From Pedobacter kyungheensis (GTDB lineage: Bacteria > Bacteroidota > Bacteroidia > Sphingobacteriales > Sphingobacteriaceae), in contig NZ_JSYN01000010.1 of NCBI RefSeq assembly GCF_000812965.1, positions 1 to 64,000 of the forward strand: a DNA stretch of 64,000 nucleotides. Direction: 5' to 3'. Position numbers and translations under genes: made by a program. How positions within the stretch are numbered: position 1 is the first letter of the stretch; each line of letters starts with the position of its first letter. Of the stretch, positions 1-8,919 are shown piece by piece. The notes under the pieces are model-generated. The model searched no databases and was not told where the DNA came from. It worked only from the letters and a program-made list of their open reading frames with translations.

Positions 1-41
1 AAGATTGCTTCGTCGGCTGAAAAAGCCTTCTCGCAATGACG
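1..41. repeat. Dispersed palindromic element, copy 1
   Basis: Begins with AAGATTGCTTC (1-11) and ends with TCGCAATGACG (31-41). The ends contain ATTGC/GCAAT as an inverted repeat, with an inner GGCT/AGCC hairpin at about 15-27. A second element with the same two ends lies inverted at 7217-7267. It is probably a dispersed intergenic repeat and may start before the window. Function unknown. Confidence 0.55.
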
Positions 42-56
42 GGATAGATAACTAGA

Positions 57-500
57 TTAACTCCTTTCAAATTCATAACCACAATCATAACAGTGGTAAC
101 ATTTATTAGCCTGAATAGGTGTAGTAAGAGTTAAAAAAGCCAATATGGTTGCCCATACACTGTGTTTTTTATCGGTAGCCATTCCATAACCCACATTCTT
201 AGATCCGCAATTGATGCAGGAAACAGCGCTTACTTCTTCTTCCGTTTTATCAGCTTCATCTGCATATTCGTAAACCATGTCGCTGTGATCTTCGGCCAGC
301 AAAGCATTAATGGCTTCTACATCACGCTCAAAAACAATCAGTTTAACACCACCTATGGCCTGGTTATAAAGCGGCTGAATGGTAGAAACATTTTCATCGG
401 CCAGAAAACAGGCAAACCCGCTATCTTCTAATCTGGCTTTGATAATATTGGCTTCGATGGGGTTGTAATAGGTACTGTAAACCAGGGTACGGTCGTTCAT
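57..500 (-). CDS. DUF2007 domain protein with C-terminal zinc ribbon
   Basis: 147 aa soluble protein. Residues 4-70 match the DUF2007 (putative signal-transducing) fold: a YSTYYNPIEANIIKARLEDSG opening typical of small ferredoxin-like domains that describe 'the state of the molecule'. The tail has CINC at 95-98 and CYHCYDC at 134-140, which together look like a zinc ribbon, separated by a hydrophobic stretch (about 115-130). Family members are common in Bacteroidota but their role is not established. It is a single gene with no obvious operon partner; GH1 lies upstream on the same strand after a 107 bp gap. The family call is fairly firm; the function is open. Confidence 0.75.
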   Translation of the reverse strand: MNDRTLVYSTYYNPIEANIIKARLEDSGFACFLADENVSTIQPLYNQAIGGVKLIVFERDVEAINALLAEDHSDMVYEYADEADKTEEEVSAVSCINCGSKNVGYGMATDKKHSVWATILAFLTLTTPIQANKCYHCYDCGYEFERS

Positions 501-607
501 GGGTGAGTTTTATGATTAGCGAAAATTTTAAGTCTCTGTTAAGATAAAGATTTTCAGCATTTGTTACCAACAACTTAGTAATAATCTATGTAGCTTTCCC
601 AAAGGAT

Positions 608-1945
608 CTAAGCTTTTAAAAACTCCTGCCACCAATATCCCGAATATTTTATTGTTCTTTTTAAGGTATGAAAATCGGTATAAACCAAACCAAAGCGTGC
701 ATTAAAACCCTCCGCCCATTCAAAATTATCCATCAATGTCCAGGCCATATAACCGGTAATATTGATACCCTCGTTTTTAGCCTTTAGCAGTGCGGCCAGG
801 TAAAGTTTAAAATAATCGATGCGCTCAGCATCTACAACATTTCCATTGCTCAGCTTATCGTGATAGGCCGCACCATTCTCGGTAATCATGATGTTTTTAA
901 CATGAGGATAGCTGGCAAACTGCTTAACAATATTGTAAAAACTATCAGCATTAATTTCCCAGCCCATAGCCGTATGTGGTTTTTTGCGGCCTTTAGCTTT
1001 CACCTCCCAGGCTTGTATTACCGGGATAAAGGCATTGTATTTTACGGTTAAAGGAAAATAATTTTGCAGGCCGATAAAATCGAAGTCAAACTTCATCCTG
1101 TCCTGCAGTCGCCAGGTGCCGTATTCCATCTGGAATTTTTCGAGTACATCCCAATCGGCAGTTGGAAAGCCCATGCCCTGGGCAGGCTCAACAAATAAAC
1201 GGTTCATTAAACAATCTACCCGTTTGGCAGCCAGTATATCGTTATCACTCTGGGTATAGGGCAGTATTTCGGAGCAGGAATAGGTTGTACCAATATTGAC
1301 TTTGGCTACCTCAGCACGTAAAATTTTACCCCCTTCGGCCTGTGCCAAGGCAGTATGTAAAACTGCCGGAAAGAAGTTACTTAAGCCTGTTTTACCTGGT
1401 GCATGTACCCCCAGCATGTAACCCAAAGAGGTGTAACCAAAAGGTTCGTTGAGTACAATCCAGTTTTTTACTTTATCGCCATATTCAAGCGCACAAATGC
1501 TTACAAAAGCATTAAAGACTGCGTTTATGCTAAAGCTGGTCCAGCCCCCTTCATCTTCAAGCGCCTGAGGTAAATCCCAATGGTAAAGCGTAACATAAGG
1601 AATAATGCCCTGAGTAAGGCATTCATCAATCAGGTTATGGTAAAAGCGGATGCCTTCCTGATTAACTTCCCCCCTTCCCTGTGGTAAAATCCTCGACCAG
1701 GCAATAGAGAACCTGAACACCTTAAAGCCCAGCAACTTTACCAGTGCAATATCCTCCACATAGCGGTGATAGAAATCGCAGGCCGGATCTAATTTATGAT
1801 TTCGTTTTATTTTACCGCTTTTTGCCGCGAATGTATCCCATATAGAAGGGCCTTTGCCATATTGACTGGCTGCGCCTTCTATTTGTACCGCAGCTGCAGC
1901 CACACCCCAGGTAAATTTCGGACCAAAATCGCTTGCCTTAATCAT
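608..1945 (-). CDS. Glycoside hydrolase family 1 beta-glucosidase
   Basis: 445 aa, full length for GH1. It hydrolyses beta-glycosides by the retaining mechanism. The (beta/alpha)8 barrel is visible from the family signatures: the early FTWGVAAAAVQIEGA block (11-25), HWDLPQAL (122-129), the acid/base motif NEP with E167, and the nucleophile motif ITENG with E356. No signal peptide is seen, so it should be cytoplasmic and act on imported short glucosides or cellobiose-like sugars. A candidate promoter lies 27 nt upstream. Exact substrate (glucoside, galactoside or fucoside) cannot be read from sequence alone. Confidence 0.93.
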   Translation of the reverse strand: MIKASDFGPKFTWGVAAAAVQIEGAASQYGKGPSIWDTFAAKSGKIKRNHKLDPACDFYHRYVEDIALVKLLGFKVFRFSIAWSRILPQGRGEVNQEGIRFYHNLIDECLTQGIIPYVTLYHWDLPQALEDEGGWTSFSINAVFNAFVSICALEYGDKVKNWIVLNEPFGYTSLGYMLGVHAPGKTGLSNFFPAVLHTALAQAEGGKILRAEVAKVNIGTTYSCSEILPYTQSDNDILAAKRVDCLMNRLFVEPAQGMGFPTADWDVLEKFQMEYGTWRLQDRMKFDFDFIGLQNYFPLTVKYNAFIPVIQAWEVKAKGRKKPHTAMGWEINADSFYNIVKQFASYPHVKNIMITENGAAYHDKLSNGNVVDAERIDYFKLYLAALLKAKNEGINITGYMAWTLMDNFEWAEGFNARFGLVYTDFHTLKRTIKYSGYWWQEFLKA

Positions 1946-1972
1946 TTGCTATGCATTAGTTGCCATAAGTTG

Positions 1973-2001
1973 CAAGTTTAATATTAACAAATCATTAACA
2001 A
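1973..2001 (-). promoter_or_regulatory. Candidate Bacteroidota promoter for the GH1 gene
   Basis: Read on the minus strand: TTG (1999-2001), an 18-nt spacer and TAAACTTG (1973-1980), one base off the TAnnTTTG -7 consensus. It ends 27 nt before the GH1 start codon. A weak call in AT-rich DNA. Confidence 0.35.
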
Positions 2002-2045
2002 TCAAAATGATTCGAAATGAATGCAATTTTTAATATTTTTACGAT

Positions 2046-4586
2046 ATGCGCTTTTCATTATTTCTCACGTTTTTTGTATCACTGAACCTTTCTGTCTTTG
2101 GAAAGTTTGCACCCCCTGTTAATGATGAACTGATAAACGCCATCAATATTACCAATACAAGTGCCTATTGTAGCGGTGATGCCGAATTTAACAATTTAGA
2201 AGCCACTTCAAGTAACTATAATAAAGCTTTAAGCTGGCCTGCCGTTGGCAAAGATGTTTGGTTTAAGTTTACGGCATCTAAATTCGATGTAAATATTTCT
2301 GTTACCGGAAAAATCAATACCAACGATGCAAATACTTTAGTTAATCCCCTGGTTGCCCTCTACTCGTTTGATGCTACAACAGGTTCTATAAGCGAGCTTC
2401 CCGGCACGGTGGCCACCTCAAATAATGTCAGTTCGTTATACAAAGGTGCTTTAAGCGTTGGACAAGTTTATTATGTAAGGGTAAGTGCGGCTAATGATGC
2501 TACCGGTACTTTTAAACTTTGTATCGATAATTATTTCCCACCCATAAAACCAGGGCAGGATTGCGGAACGTTTTCGGTACTGTGTACAAAAGAAACCTTT
2601 ACACAGTTAAATGTTAGTGGTACGGGAGCAAATAATCACGAATCAGCCGGAACTTGCCTGGGTACAGAATCTAACTCGGCCTGGTATATGTTTAAGGCCG
2701 CCAAACCCGGCGATTTTACTTTCGTAATAACGCCAACAGTTACCACAAACGACATTGACTGGATTTTTTATGATTTAGGAGTGAATGGCGATTGTAGTAA
2801 AATAAGTGCCGCAACTGCCATACGTTGTGCATCGGGTAGTGGCGTAACTTGTAGCCCTTCTTATTATAAAACCGGATTGAGTATGACAGAAACCGATTTA
2901 ACAGAATCATCTGGCTGCCCTCCCGGTCAAAATGGTTTTGTAAAATATGTCGAGCTCGAGCAAGACCATGTTTATGCCATACTTATTGATAACTTTTCTT
3001 CGGGAAACAATGGTTTTACCTTAGAATTTGATGGTACCGCTGATTTCGCAGGCCCAACTGCCGAAATTGATGTTCAGAAAATAAATCCCTGTACGGATAG
3101 TCAGGCATATATTTTTGAAAGTAAGTCTACTAACTTTGCGTCGTTAAAATGGTCGTTTGGTGAGGGGGCAAGTTTGGCATCGGCTAACACCACCGGTCCT
3201 TTTACCATCACTTATAATACCCCGGGAGAGAAGGTTGTAGTTTTAGAGGCTAAGGGTACAAATGGCTGTAACGTAGTAACTACCCAAACTTTTATTGTTG
3301 CAAATACGCCTGCTAAACCAGCGATAACTGCTTCAAAGGTTAATTTATGCCAGGGAGATGTGTTGAAGTTATCAACGCCGTTTTTAAATTTAGCTACCTA
3401 TCACTGGTCGGGGCCAAATGGTTATACTTCTGAAGTTCAAAACCCCGAAATTCCGGCTACGGGACCGGAAATAATTGGCACGTATAGGCTTTACGTTCAG
3501 GTTGGGGATTGTGTGAGTGAGGTAAATTCTGTCGATATTTTATCTGTCGATTTAAAGCCTGAAGCCGAATTTTCAATTGTTGTTAACAATAAATGCGAGC
3601 CAGATCAGACCTTTTCGTTTGTTAACACTTCTAAAAATTATACGAAACTCACCTGGGATTTTGGCCCGGACGTAAAAAGCCAGCTGGCCACCGCTAACGA
3701 CAGTAAAATATTAACTTTTGCATCAACCGGGCTTAAAACAATCACTTTAACGGTTGAAACCAATAATGGCTGTATTTCTACGATTAGCAAGGATATTTTG
3801 GTTGAAATAAAGCCCGAAAAACCTGAGATTAGTATGAATCAACCTTTATTTTGCATTAAAGATGTGATCAGGTTATCGGTACCCGAACAGGCTGGTATAA
3901 CTTATGCCTGGAGCGGACCAAACAATTATAGCGCAACCACAAATGCGATAGAGATTCCCATTACAGACTTTAATCAGGCAGGAAGATATGAGGTTGTATT
4001 AACCTCAGGAACCTGTAGCTCCGACCCTGCCAGTATTATTGTTCCACCTATTGCTAAAATTCCGGTTGCTAATTTTTATACCGACCCCACCTTTAACACC
4101 AAATTTGCGGCTCCCATCCCCATAACATTTACCAATACATCGCTTTATGGCGATTTTTTTGAATGGAATTTTGGCGATGGCCTTATTTCAACAGAACAAA
4201 GCCCTACACATATATTTCAAAGTGAAGGGGTATTTAGCATTACTTTGACTACATTTTCTAAAAATGGCTGCTCAAATTCAGTTACTCAGGGAGATTTAAC
4301 TATCAAAAAAAATGCATCTACATTTGTTCCAAACGCTTTCTCTCCAAATGGCGATGGGATTAACGATGAATTGATTATTGGCATAACCAACCTCAAGAAA
4401 TATCGTGTTCAAATTTATAACCGTCTGGGTAACCAGGTTTTCTTTACCGATAACATATTTGAAAACTGGAATGGTACTTTTAAAGGCAATCCGCTGCCTG
4501 TTGGCGTGTATTATTACGTAATATTTGGTACAAACATCGCCAATAATAGTGTTAAATATTCGGGTTCGGTAACGCTGATCAGGTAA
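2046..4586 (+). CDS. Secreted PKD-domain protein with T9SS type B (gliding motility-associated) C-terminal domain
   Basis: 846 aa. Residues 1-19 are a signal peptide. About 20-340 hold two beta-rich modules of the kind found in Bacteroidota adhesins (aromatic strands, paired Cys). PKD-type modules follow at roughly 345-425, 525-600 and 680-755, each with a W-x-FG core such as FEWNFGDG. Residues 760-846 are the gliding motility-associated C-terminal domain (NAFSPNGDGINDE, then YNRLGNQVF and a W-G core), which directs export by the type IX secretion system and attachment at the cell surface. No catalytic domain is visible, so an adhesin or matrix role is likely. It stands alone, flanked by opposite-strand genes. 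Confidence 0.88.
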   Translation: MRFSLFLTFFVSLNLSVFGKFAPPVNDELINAINITNTSAYCSGDAEFNNLEATSSNYNKALSWPAVGKDVWFKFTASKFDVNISVTGKINTNDANTLVNPLVALYSFDATTGSISELPGTVATSNNVSSLYKGALSVGQVYYVRVSAANDATGTFKLCIDNYFPPIKPGQDCGTFSVLCTKETFTQLNVSGTGANNHESAGTCLGTESNSAWYMFKAAKPGDFTFVITPTVTTNDIDWIFYDLGVNGDCSKISAATAIRCASGSGVTCSPSYYKTGLSMTETDLTESSGCPPGQNGFVKYVELEQDHVYAILIDNFSSGNNGFTLEFDGTADFAGPTAEIDVQKINPCTDSQAYIFESKSTNFASLKWSFGEGASLASANTTGPFTITYNTPGEKVVVLEAKGTNGCNVVTTQTFIVANTPAKPAITASKVNLCQGDVLKLSTPFLNLATYHWSGPNGYTSEVQNPEIPATGPEIIGTYRLYVQVGDCVSEVNSVDILSVDLKPEAEFSIVVNNKCEPDQTFSFVNTSKNYTKLTWDFGPDVKSQLATANDSKILTFASTGLKTITLTVETNNGCISTISKDILVEIKPEKPEISMNQPLFCIKDVIRLSVPEQAGITYAWSGPNNYSATTNAIEIPITDFNQAGRYEVVLTSGTCSSDPASIIVPPIAKIPVANFYTDPTFNTKFAAPIPITFTNTSLYGDFFEWNFGDGLISTEQSPTHIFQSEGVFSITLTTFSKNGCSNSVTQGDLTIKKNASTFVPNAFSPNGDGINDELIIGITNLKKYRVQIYNRLGNQVFFTDNIFENWNGTFKGNPLPVGVYYYVIFGTNIANNSVKYSGSVTLIR

Positions 4587-4635
4587 TCAGATTTAATCAA
4601 TGACACAGTTTATTGAATAGACCCACCTTTTAATA

Positions 4636-4676
4636 CCTCGGAGCTACCTTTTTTTGCCGGTTTTCAACCGGCGAGG
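4636..4676. repeat. Nested inverted repeat between convergent genes
   Basis: Outer arms CCTCG (4636-4640) and CGAGG (4672-4676) enclose a perfect hairpin GCCGGTT (4656-4662), loop, AACCGGC (4666-4672), with a T7 run between them. It sits between the convergent PKD and DUF2231/cytochrome genes and may end transcription from either side, but the T-run lies upstream rather than downstream of the hairpin on the plus strand. Confidence 0.4.
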
Positions 4677-4687
4677 TTATCAAAAAA

Positions 4688-6082
4688 CTATGGAGCCTTA
4701 ATTACAGCCGTATCTTGCGCCAGCACGGGTACTTTATAATTGCCTGTATCCAAACTTACTTTTGGCAATAGTTGCTTTATTTTCAATAAATCGGCCCTGT
4801 TTATATTGGTTTGGTACACGTAAAGGAATTTCAGGTTTTTAAGCTTTTTAAGTTGATTAATGCCACTTAAAGTAACCTTTGTACCTACCAGACTGAGTGA
4901 TTGCAGCTGATCTAAATCTTTAAGCTGCGCTAATCCCGCATCGGTAACGGCGGTATAGTTTAAGCTCAGCCGGGTTAAGTTTTTACAATCTTTAATTACT
5001 TCGAGTGTTTGATCGGTAACCTTTCCATTTTCTAATTTAAGCCAGGTTAACTGCTTTTTTATCGATTTAATTAAATCCTGAACCTCTTTACCCATCGAAG
5101 TAGCATTGATAAAGTTGGCAGACAGGTAATTGGTATTTTGTGCAACGGGAAAGACCGAAATGCCCAAATTGGTAAATTGCTGTAATACTTTGTTATCAAC
5201 GGCATCCACTTCTTCAACCGGAATTTCACTTGCTTTAACTTCGCCATTTTCAGTTTCACCCTTTTGCAATGCGGCCAAAACAGGTTTTATCATTTCGGGT
5301 TGTGGCAATTCTTTAAATTTCTTTTTAAAATCTGCCCCATTATCAATCCACCATTTTAATAAGGTAATTTCGTTGGGCGTAAGTTGTGGTTTCTCTTTTG
5401 GTGCCATGTGGTCTTCATCTGTCAGTGGCAGCAGTAACCTTTTAATCAGCTCGCTTTCATCGGCTTTGCCTTTTATTATGGTATTTCCGTCTTCACCTCC
5501 TTTTAAAATAAATGCTTCTTCATCAAGCCTTAATTTCCCTTTTTGTTTTTCGCTTCCATGGCAGCTGTAACAACGGCTTTTAAAAAGTGGCTGAATGGCA
5601 TGCTGATAAACCAAAGCTTCCTGCACATTGGCAATTGGTGGAATTGCTGCCCCTGCCTTAGCACCGTCTCCTTTTAATGGAGCGGTTAAATAATCAGCTC
5701 CATGCGTTAATGAACCACCCAAATGCCCGGTAATAGAAATCAGGATGATTAAAATGCAGCTAATGCTCCCCAATACCACATTAGATTTAACTTTCTGGTA
5801 AATAATTAGCAAAATGAGCGATAAAACGGCCACACTAATGCCCATCCATTGGTGATTACTCACCAGCTTGCCATCGTAATCTCCACCATTGGCCAAAAAA
5901 TATCCGGTAAGACAGGAAACAACAGCGCTAAGCATGCCCAACAGGAGCATGACGGGAAGTGCCGGCTTTAAACCGGCGAATTTCGTCTTAAATGACAAAA
6001 TGATACAAATACAGGCAAGCAGTAAGATCCCGATTGGAAGGTGTACAAAAACCGGGTGAAAGCGACCGAAAAACTCTAGCAT
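4688..6082 (-). CDS. DUF2231-like membrane protein fused to a c-type cytochrome domain and leucine-rich repeats
   Basis: 464 aa. Four hydrophobic segments in about 13-125 carry conserved His (H9, H14, H120, H127), as in DUF2231 or other heme-binding four-helix units. A c-heme motif CYSCH follows at 171-175 with a downstream HMAPKE Met as likely axial ligand, giving the planctomycete-type cytochrome (PSCyt1) pattern, then a linker and four or so leucine-rich repeats (about 320-450). The layout suggests a membrane-anchored electron-transfer protein with a binding surface in the periplasm. Last gene of the minus-strand block, 7 bp after the epimerase-like gene, so co-transcribed. The redox partner is unknown; the DUF1553 protein upstream also carries heme motifs. 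Confidence 0.82.
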   Translation of the reverse strand: MLEFFGRFHPVFVHLPIGILLLACICIILSFKTKFAGLKPALPVMLLLGMLSAVVSCLTGYFLANGGDYDGKLVSNHQWMGISVAVLSLILLIIYQKVKSNVVLGSISCILIILISITGHLGGSLTHGADYLTAPLKGDGAKAGAAIPPIANVQEALVYQHAIQPLFKSRCYSCHGSEKQKGKLRLDEEAFILKGGEDGNTIIKGKADESELIKRLLLPLTDEDHMAPKEKPQLTPNEITLLKWWIDNGADFKKKFKELPQPEMIKPVLAALQKGETENGEVKASEIPVEEVDAVDNKVLQQFTNLGISVFPVAQNTNYLSANFINATSMGKEVQDLIKSIKKQLTWLKLENGKVTDQTLEVIKDCKNLTRLSLNYTAVTDAGLAQLKDLDQLQSLSLVGTKVTLSGINQLKKLKNLKFLYVYQTNINRADLLKIKQLLPKVSLDTGNYKVPVLAQDTAVIKAP

Positions 6083-6089
6083 CTTTTAA

Positions 6090-7022
6090 TTATTGGTATC
6101 TCTTTCTTAATAAATTCATCATGTGCACATTAATTGCCCACTGATCGGCAACCGGTTGGCGGGTATAAGGCAGGGTAGGCATATAGTCGGCCGGACCAAA
6201 CTCAGTTAGTATGGTCATACGCTCTCCATTTTGTTTTTTACGTGCAATTACTTTATCCCACCAGGCCAAATGGGCTTCCAGTACTTTAGTCCATTCGGGT
6301 GCCCGCGGATCGTTAACCTGTGGCCCTTCGGGATGCCCTACGCGGGAGTGGATATGATCTGTTTTCTCTAAAATAAAGTCGATAGTTTCTTTCTGATCGC
6401 TCAGTAAACTTTCGTGTACGTTACACCAGTGCGAAATATCTAAAGTAAATCTTACTTCCGGATTTTTTTCTGCAAAATTTCTAGCAATAGGCGCTGCAAA
6501 CATCATCCGACCACGGTGCGTTTCGTGGTAAATGGGAAGACCCGTAGATTTTCTTTTGGCGGTTACATAATCAATAATTTGTTTATTTTCTTCGTAACTG
6601 AAATAATCTTTACCCGAATGGCAATTGATATATACCGGCTTTTGATAGGTGTTTGCACAAATGGCATCTAAACTACTTTTAAATGAGGCTAGATGTTCTT
6701 TAATATTTGCTTGCGATCCGGCACATAAAAAACCTATTTCTAATTTATGTTTTTTTACGGCATCGAAAAGTTCTTTTACAGCATTGGCTTCGCCTGGCCA
6801 CCAAACCTCAATACCATCATAACCTTCTTTTTTGGCTGCAGCACAAAATTCATCTCTCGTACCTGCAAAGCCCCAATCGGTTTGCATAAACAATAATTCA
6901 TATCCTGCTTTTGCCTTTACACGGGTAGCTTCACTTGCTTGCAGGTTATTAATTGGAGCCAAAAACGAGGCTGCCGTTACAACTGCTGTATTTTGTAAAA
7001 ATTTTCTTCGGGTTTGAGACAT
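6090..7022 (-). CDS. Tat-exported sugar phosphate isomerase/epimerase-like TIM-barrel protein
   Basis: 310 aa. N-terminus SQTRRKFLQN followed by a hydrophobic stretch is a twin-arginine signal, so the folded, probably metal-loaded protein is exported. The remainder is a xylose isomerase-like (AP endonuclase 2 family) TIM barrel: KKEGYDGIEVWWP (strand/helix 1-2), INCHSGKD, ETHRGR, LDISHW, HSRVGHPEGP and TEFGP provide His/Glu/Asp ligands usual for a divalent metal site. Family members act on sugars, inositols or 3-keto-sugars; the true substrate is unknown. Sits 7 bp upstream of the cytochrome/LRR gene and downstream of DUF1501 after a 375-bp repeat-filled gap. Confidence 0.86.
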   Translation of the reverse strand: MSQTRRKFLQNTAVVTAASFLAPINNLQASEATRVKAKAGYELLFMQTDWGFAGTRDEFCAAAKKEGYDGIEVWWPGEANAVKELFDAVKKHKLEIGFLCAGSQANIKEHLASFKSSLDAICANTYQKPVYINCHSGKDYFSYEENKQIIDYVTAKRKSTGLPIYHETHRGRMMFAAPIARNFAEKNPEVRFTLDISHWCNVHESLLSDQKETIDFILEKTDHIHSRVGHPEGPQVNDPRAPEWTKVLEAHLAWWDKVIARKKQNGERMTILTEFGPADYMPTLPYTRQPVADQWAINVHMMNLLRKRYQ

Positions 7023-7397
7023 ATTTTATTGGTTCATTTGTTTAGTTGTTCATTAGTTCACTTTTTATTCGTTCACTAGTTCATTTGTCATTAGTTCATT
7101 AGTCATTGCAAATTGCCAACTGCAAATTGCTTATTGATAATTGGTACTTACAAACTGTTAATTGCCAACTGAAAACTGGTAACTACAAATTGCTTATTGA
7201 TCATTAGCCCTCCCATCGTCATTGCGAACTGAAGGGTTGAAGTATGTGCGTAATGTGAAGCAATCTTTTATTCGTTCACTAGTTCATTAGTCATTGGTTC
7301 ATTCGTTATCGCCCTATTGAGTATTGGTTATTGAATATTGGTTATTGGTAGTTGTTAACTGCAAACCGTTAACTGTAAATTGTTAACTGGTTACGCG
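7023..7397. repeat. Low-complexity intergenic tract of reiterated words, containing element copy 2
   Basis: A 375-bp gap with no credible gene. It is built from short words used again and again: TTATTCGTTCACTAGTTCATT occurs near 7067 and 7269, CAAATTGCTTATTGAT near 7124 and 7187, and variants of GTTAACTG, TTAGTCATTG and TATTGGTTATTG fill the rest. The AAGATTGCTTC/TCGCAATGACG element lies within it at 7217-7267. The tract splits an otherwise tightly packed minus-strand gene block, so it is probably a later insertion or expansion. Confidence 0.6.
7217..7267. repeat. Dispersed palindromic element, copy 2 (inverted)
   Basis: Reads CGTCATTGCGA (7217-7227) to GAAGCAATCTT (7257-7267), the exact reverse complements of the two ends of the element at 1-41. 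The interior differs in sequence and length (51 against 41 bp), which points to conserved ends and a variable middle. Confidence 0.6.
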
Positions 7398-8909
7398 CTA
7401 GGCCACAATCTCCGAAATCACTTTACCCCCTACATCGGTTAGCCTGAACGGGCGCCCCTGGAATGGATAGGTAAATTGCTCGTGGTTAAAGCCCAGCTGG
7501 TTTAAAATGGTAGCCTGGATGTCAAAAGCATCTACCTTACCACTGATCGCACTGTAACCAATTTCATCAGTTTCGCCGTGCGTAAAGCCTTTTTTTATAC
7601 CGCCACCGGCCATCCAGATGGTAAAGGCTTCGGTATGGTGATCTCTACCTTTAAACGGATTTTGTATGCCGTTACGGTTTTCCATCATTGGCGTACGACC
7701 GAATTCGCCGCCCCAAACCACCAGCGTTTCTTCTAAAAGACCGCGTTGTTTTAAATCGAGTAGCAAAGCTGTAATCGGCCTGTCGATACTTCTGCATTTA
7801 TTTTTAAGTCCGATGTTGAGCGAGTTGTTTGGATTATCGCCATGCGCATCCCAACCCCAATCGAACAGCTGAATGTAGCGTACGCCTTTTTCTACCAGTT
7901 TACGTGCAAGTAATACGTTATTGGCAAAACAAGATTTTCCGGGCTGTGTACCATACATTTCGTGAATGTAAGCTGGTTCATCGTTAATATTCATCACTTC
8001 CGGTGCCGAAATCTGCATACGGTAAGCCATTTCATATTGAGCAATCCGCGATAAAATTTCAGGATCGTTATACTCCTGGTATTGCTGTTCGTTGGCTTGA
8101 TTAATGGCATCTATTGAAGCCTTCCGCAAATCGCGGTTCATGCCATCAGGATCTTTAATAAACAGTACCGGATCGCCCTCGCTCCTGCATTGTACGCCCT
8201 GATAAACGGAAGGCAAGAATCCACTGCCCCAAACGCTTTTTCCGGCATCGGGGAAACTGCCACCACTGGTAAGCACCACATAACCGGGCAAATTCTGATT
8301 TTCAGAACCTAAACCATAGGTTACCCAGCTACCAATACTCGGCCTGCCCAAACGTGGCGTTCCGGTATGTACCAGTAGTTGCGCGGGCGCATGGTTAAAC
8401 TGATCGGTTTTTACCGCTTTTAAAAAGCTAACATCATCAACCATTGTAGAAAAATGCGGCAGGTTATCGCTCACCAAAGCACCAGACTGACCATGCTTGG
8501 CAAAGTTGGCTTGTGGCCCAAGCATTTTAGGCACACCGGTAATAAAAGCAAATTTCTTTCCTGCTAATAACGATGGCGGGCAATCCTGGCCATCCATTTT
8601 CATCAGTTCGGGTTTAAAATCGAATAACTCTAACTGCGAAGGTGCGCCAGCCATGTGCAGGTAAATTACACTTTTGGCCTTGCCCATCATGGGTGGCGAT
8701 TTTGGCAACAGCGGATGCGCGGGATCGTAAGCAATTTTAGTTTGCGGACTGGAAAAAAGATTACCACAACTACCCAGCAGCGAGCCCATAGCCAAAGCCC
8801 CTAAACCCATTGCGCTTTCTTTTAAAAAATGTCGTCTCGAATGCAGGCGCGCATTGGCCTCCTGTGCTTCCTTAAGTAATCTGTGTGCGTTTAACTCGTC
8901 TCTTGTCAT
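7398..8909 (-). CDS. DUF1501 family exported protein (Tat lipoprotein)
   Basis: 503 aa. The N-terminus has R25-R26 in SRRHFLK, then a hydrophobic core ending in LLGSC with C48, so it looks like a Tat-exported lipoprotein. The body matches DUF1501, a family placed with the alkaline-phosphatase/sulfatase fold; visible blocks are HMAGAPSQLELFDFKP, GSWVTYGLGSENQNLPGY, GWDAHGDN, WGGEFGRTP and GRDHHTEAFTIWMAGGG, rich in possible metal ligands (D, H, H). The family is abundant in Planctomycetes next to DUF1549/DUF1553 genes, as here (10 bp spacing to the upstream partner). Its reaction is not known. Confidence 0.88.
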   Translation of the reverse strand: MTRDELNAHRLLKEAQEANARLHSRRHFLKESAMGLGALAMGSLLGSCGNLFSSPQTKIAYDPAHPLLPKSPPMMGKAKSVIYLHMAGAPSQLELFDFKPELMKMDGQDCPPSLLAGKKFAFITGVPKMLGPQANFAKHGQSGALVSDNLPHFSTMVDDVSFLKAVKTDQFNHAPAQLLVHTGTPRLGRPSIGSWVTYGLGSENQNLPGYVVLTSGGSFPDAGKSVWGSGFLPSVYQGVQCRSEGDPVLFIKDPDGMNRDLRKASIDAINQANEQQYQEYNDPEILSRIAQYEMAYRMQISAPEVMNINDEPAYIHEMYGTQPGKSCFANNVLLARKLVEKGVRYIQLFDWGWDAHGDNPNNSLNIGLKNKCRSIDRPITALLLDLKQRGLLEETLVVWGGEFGRTPMMENRNGIQNPFKGRDHHTEAFTIWMAGGGIKKGFTHGETDEIGYSAISGKVDAFDIQATILNQLGFNHEQFTYPFQGRPFRLTDVGGKVISEIVA

Positions 8910-8919
8910 AACCGGTCCC

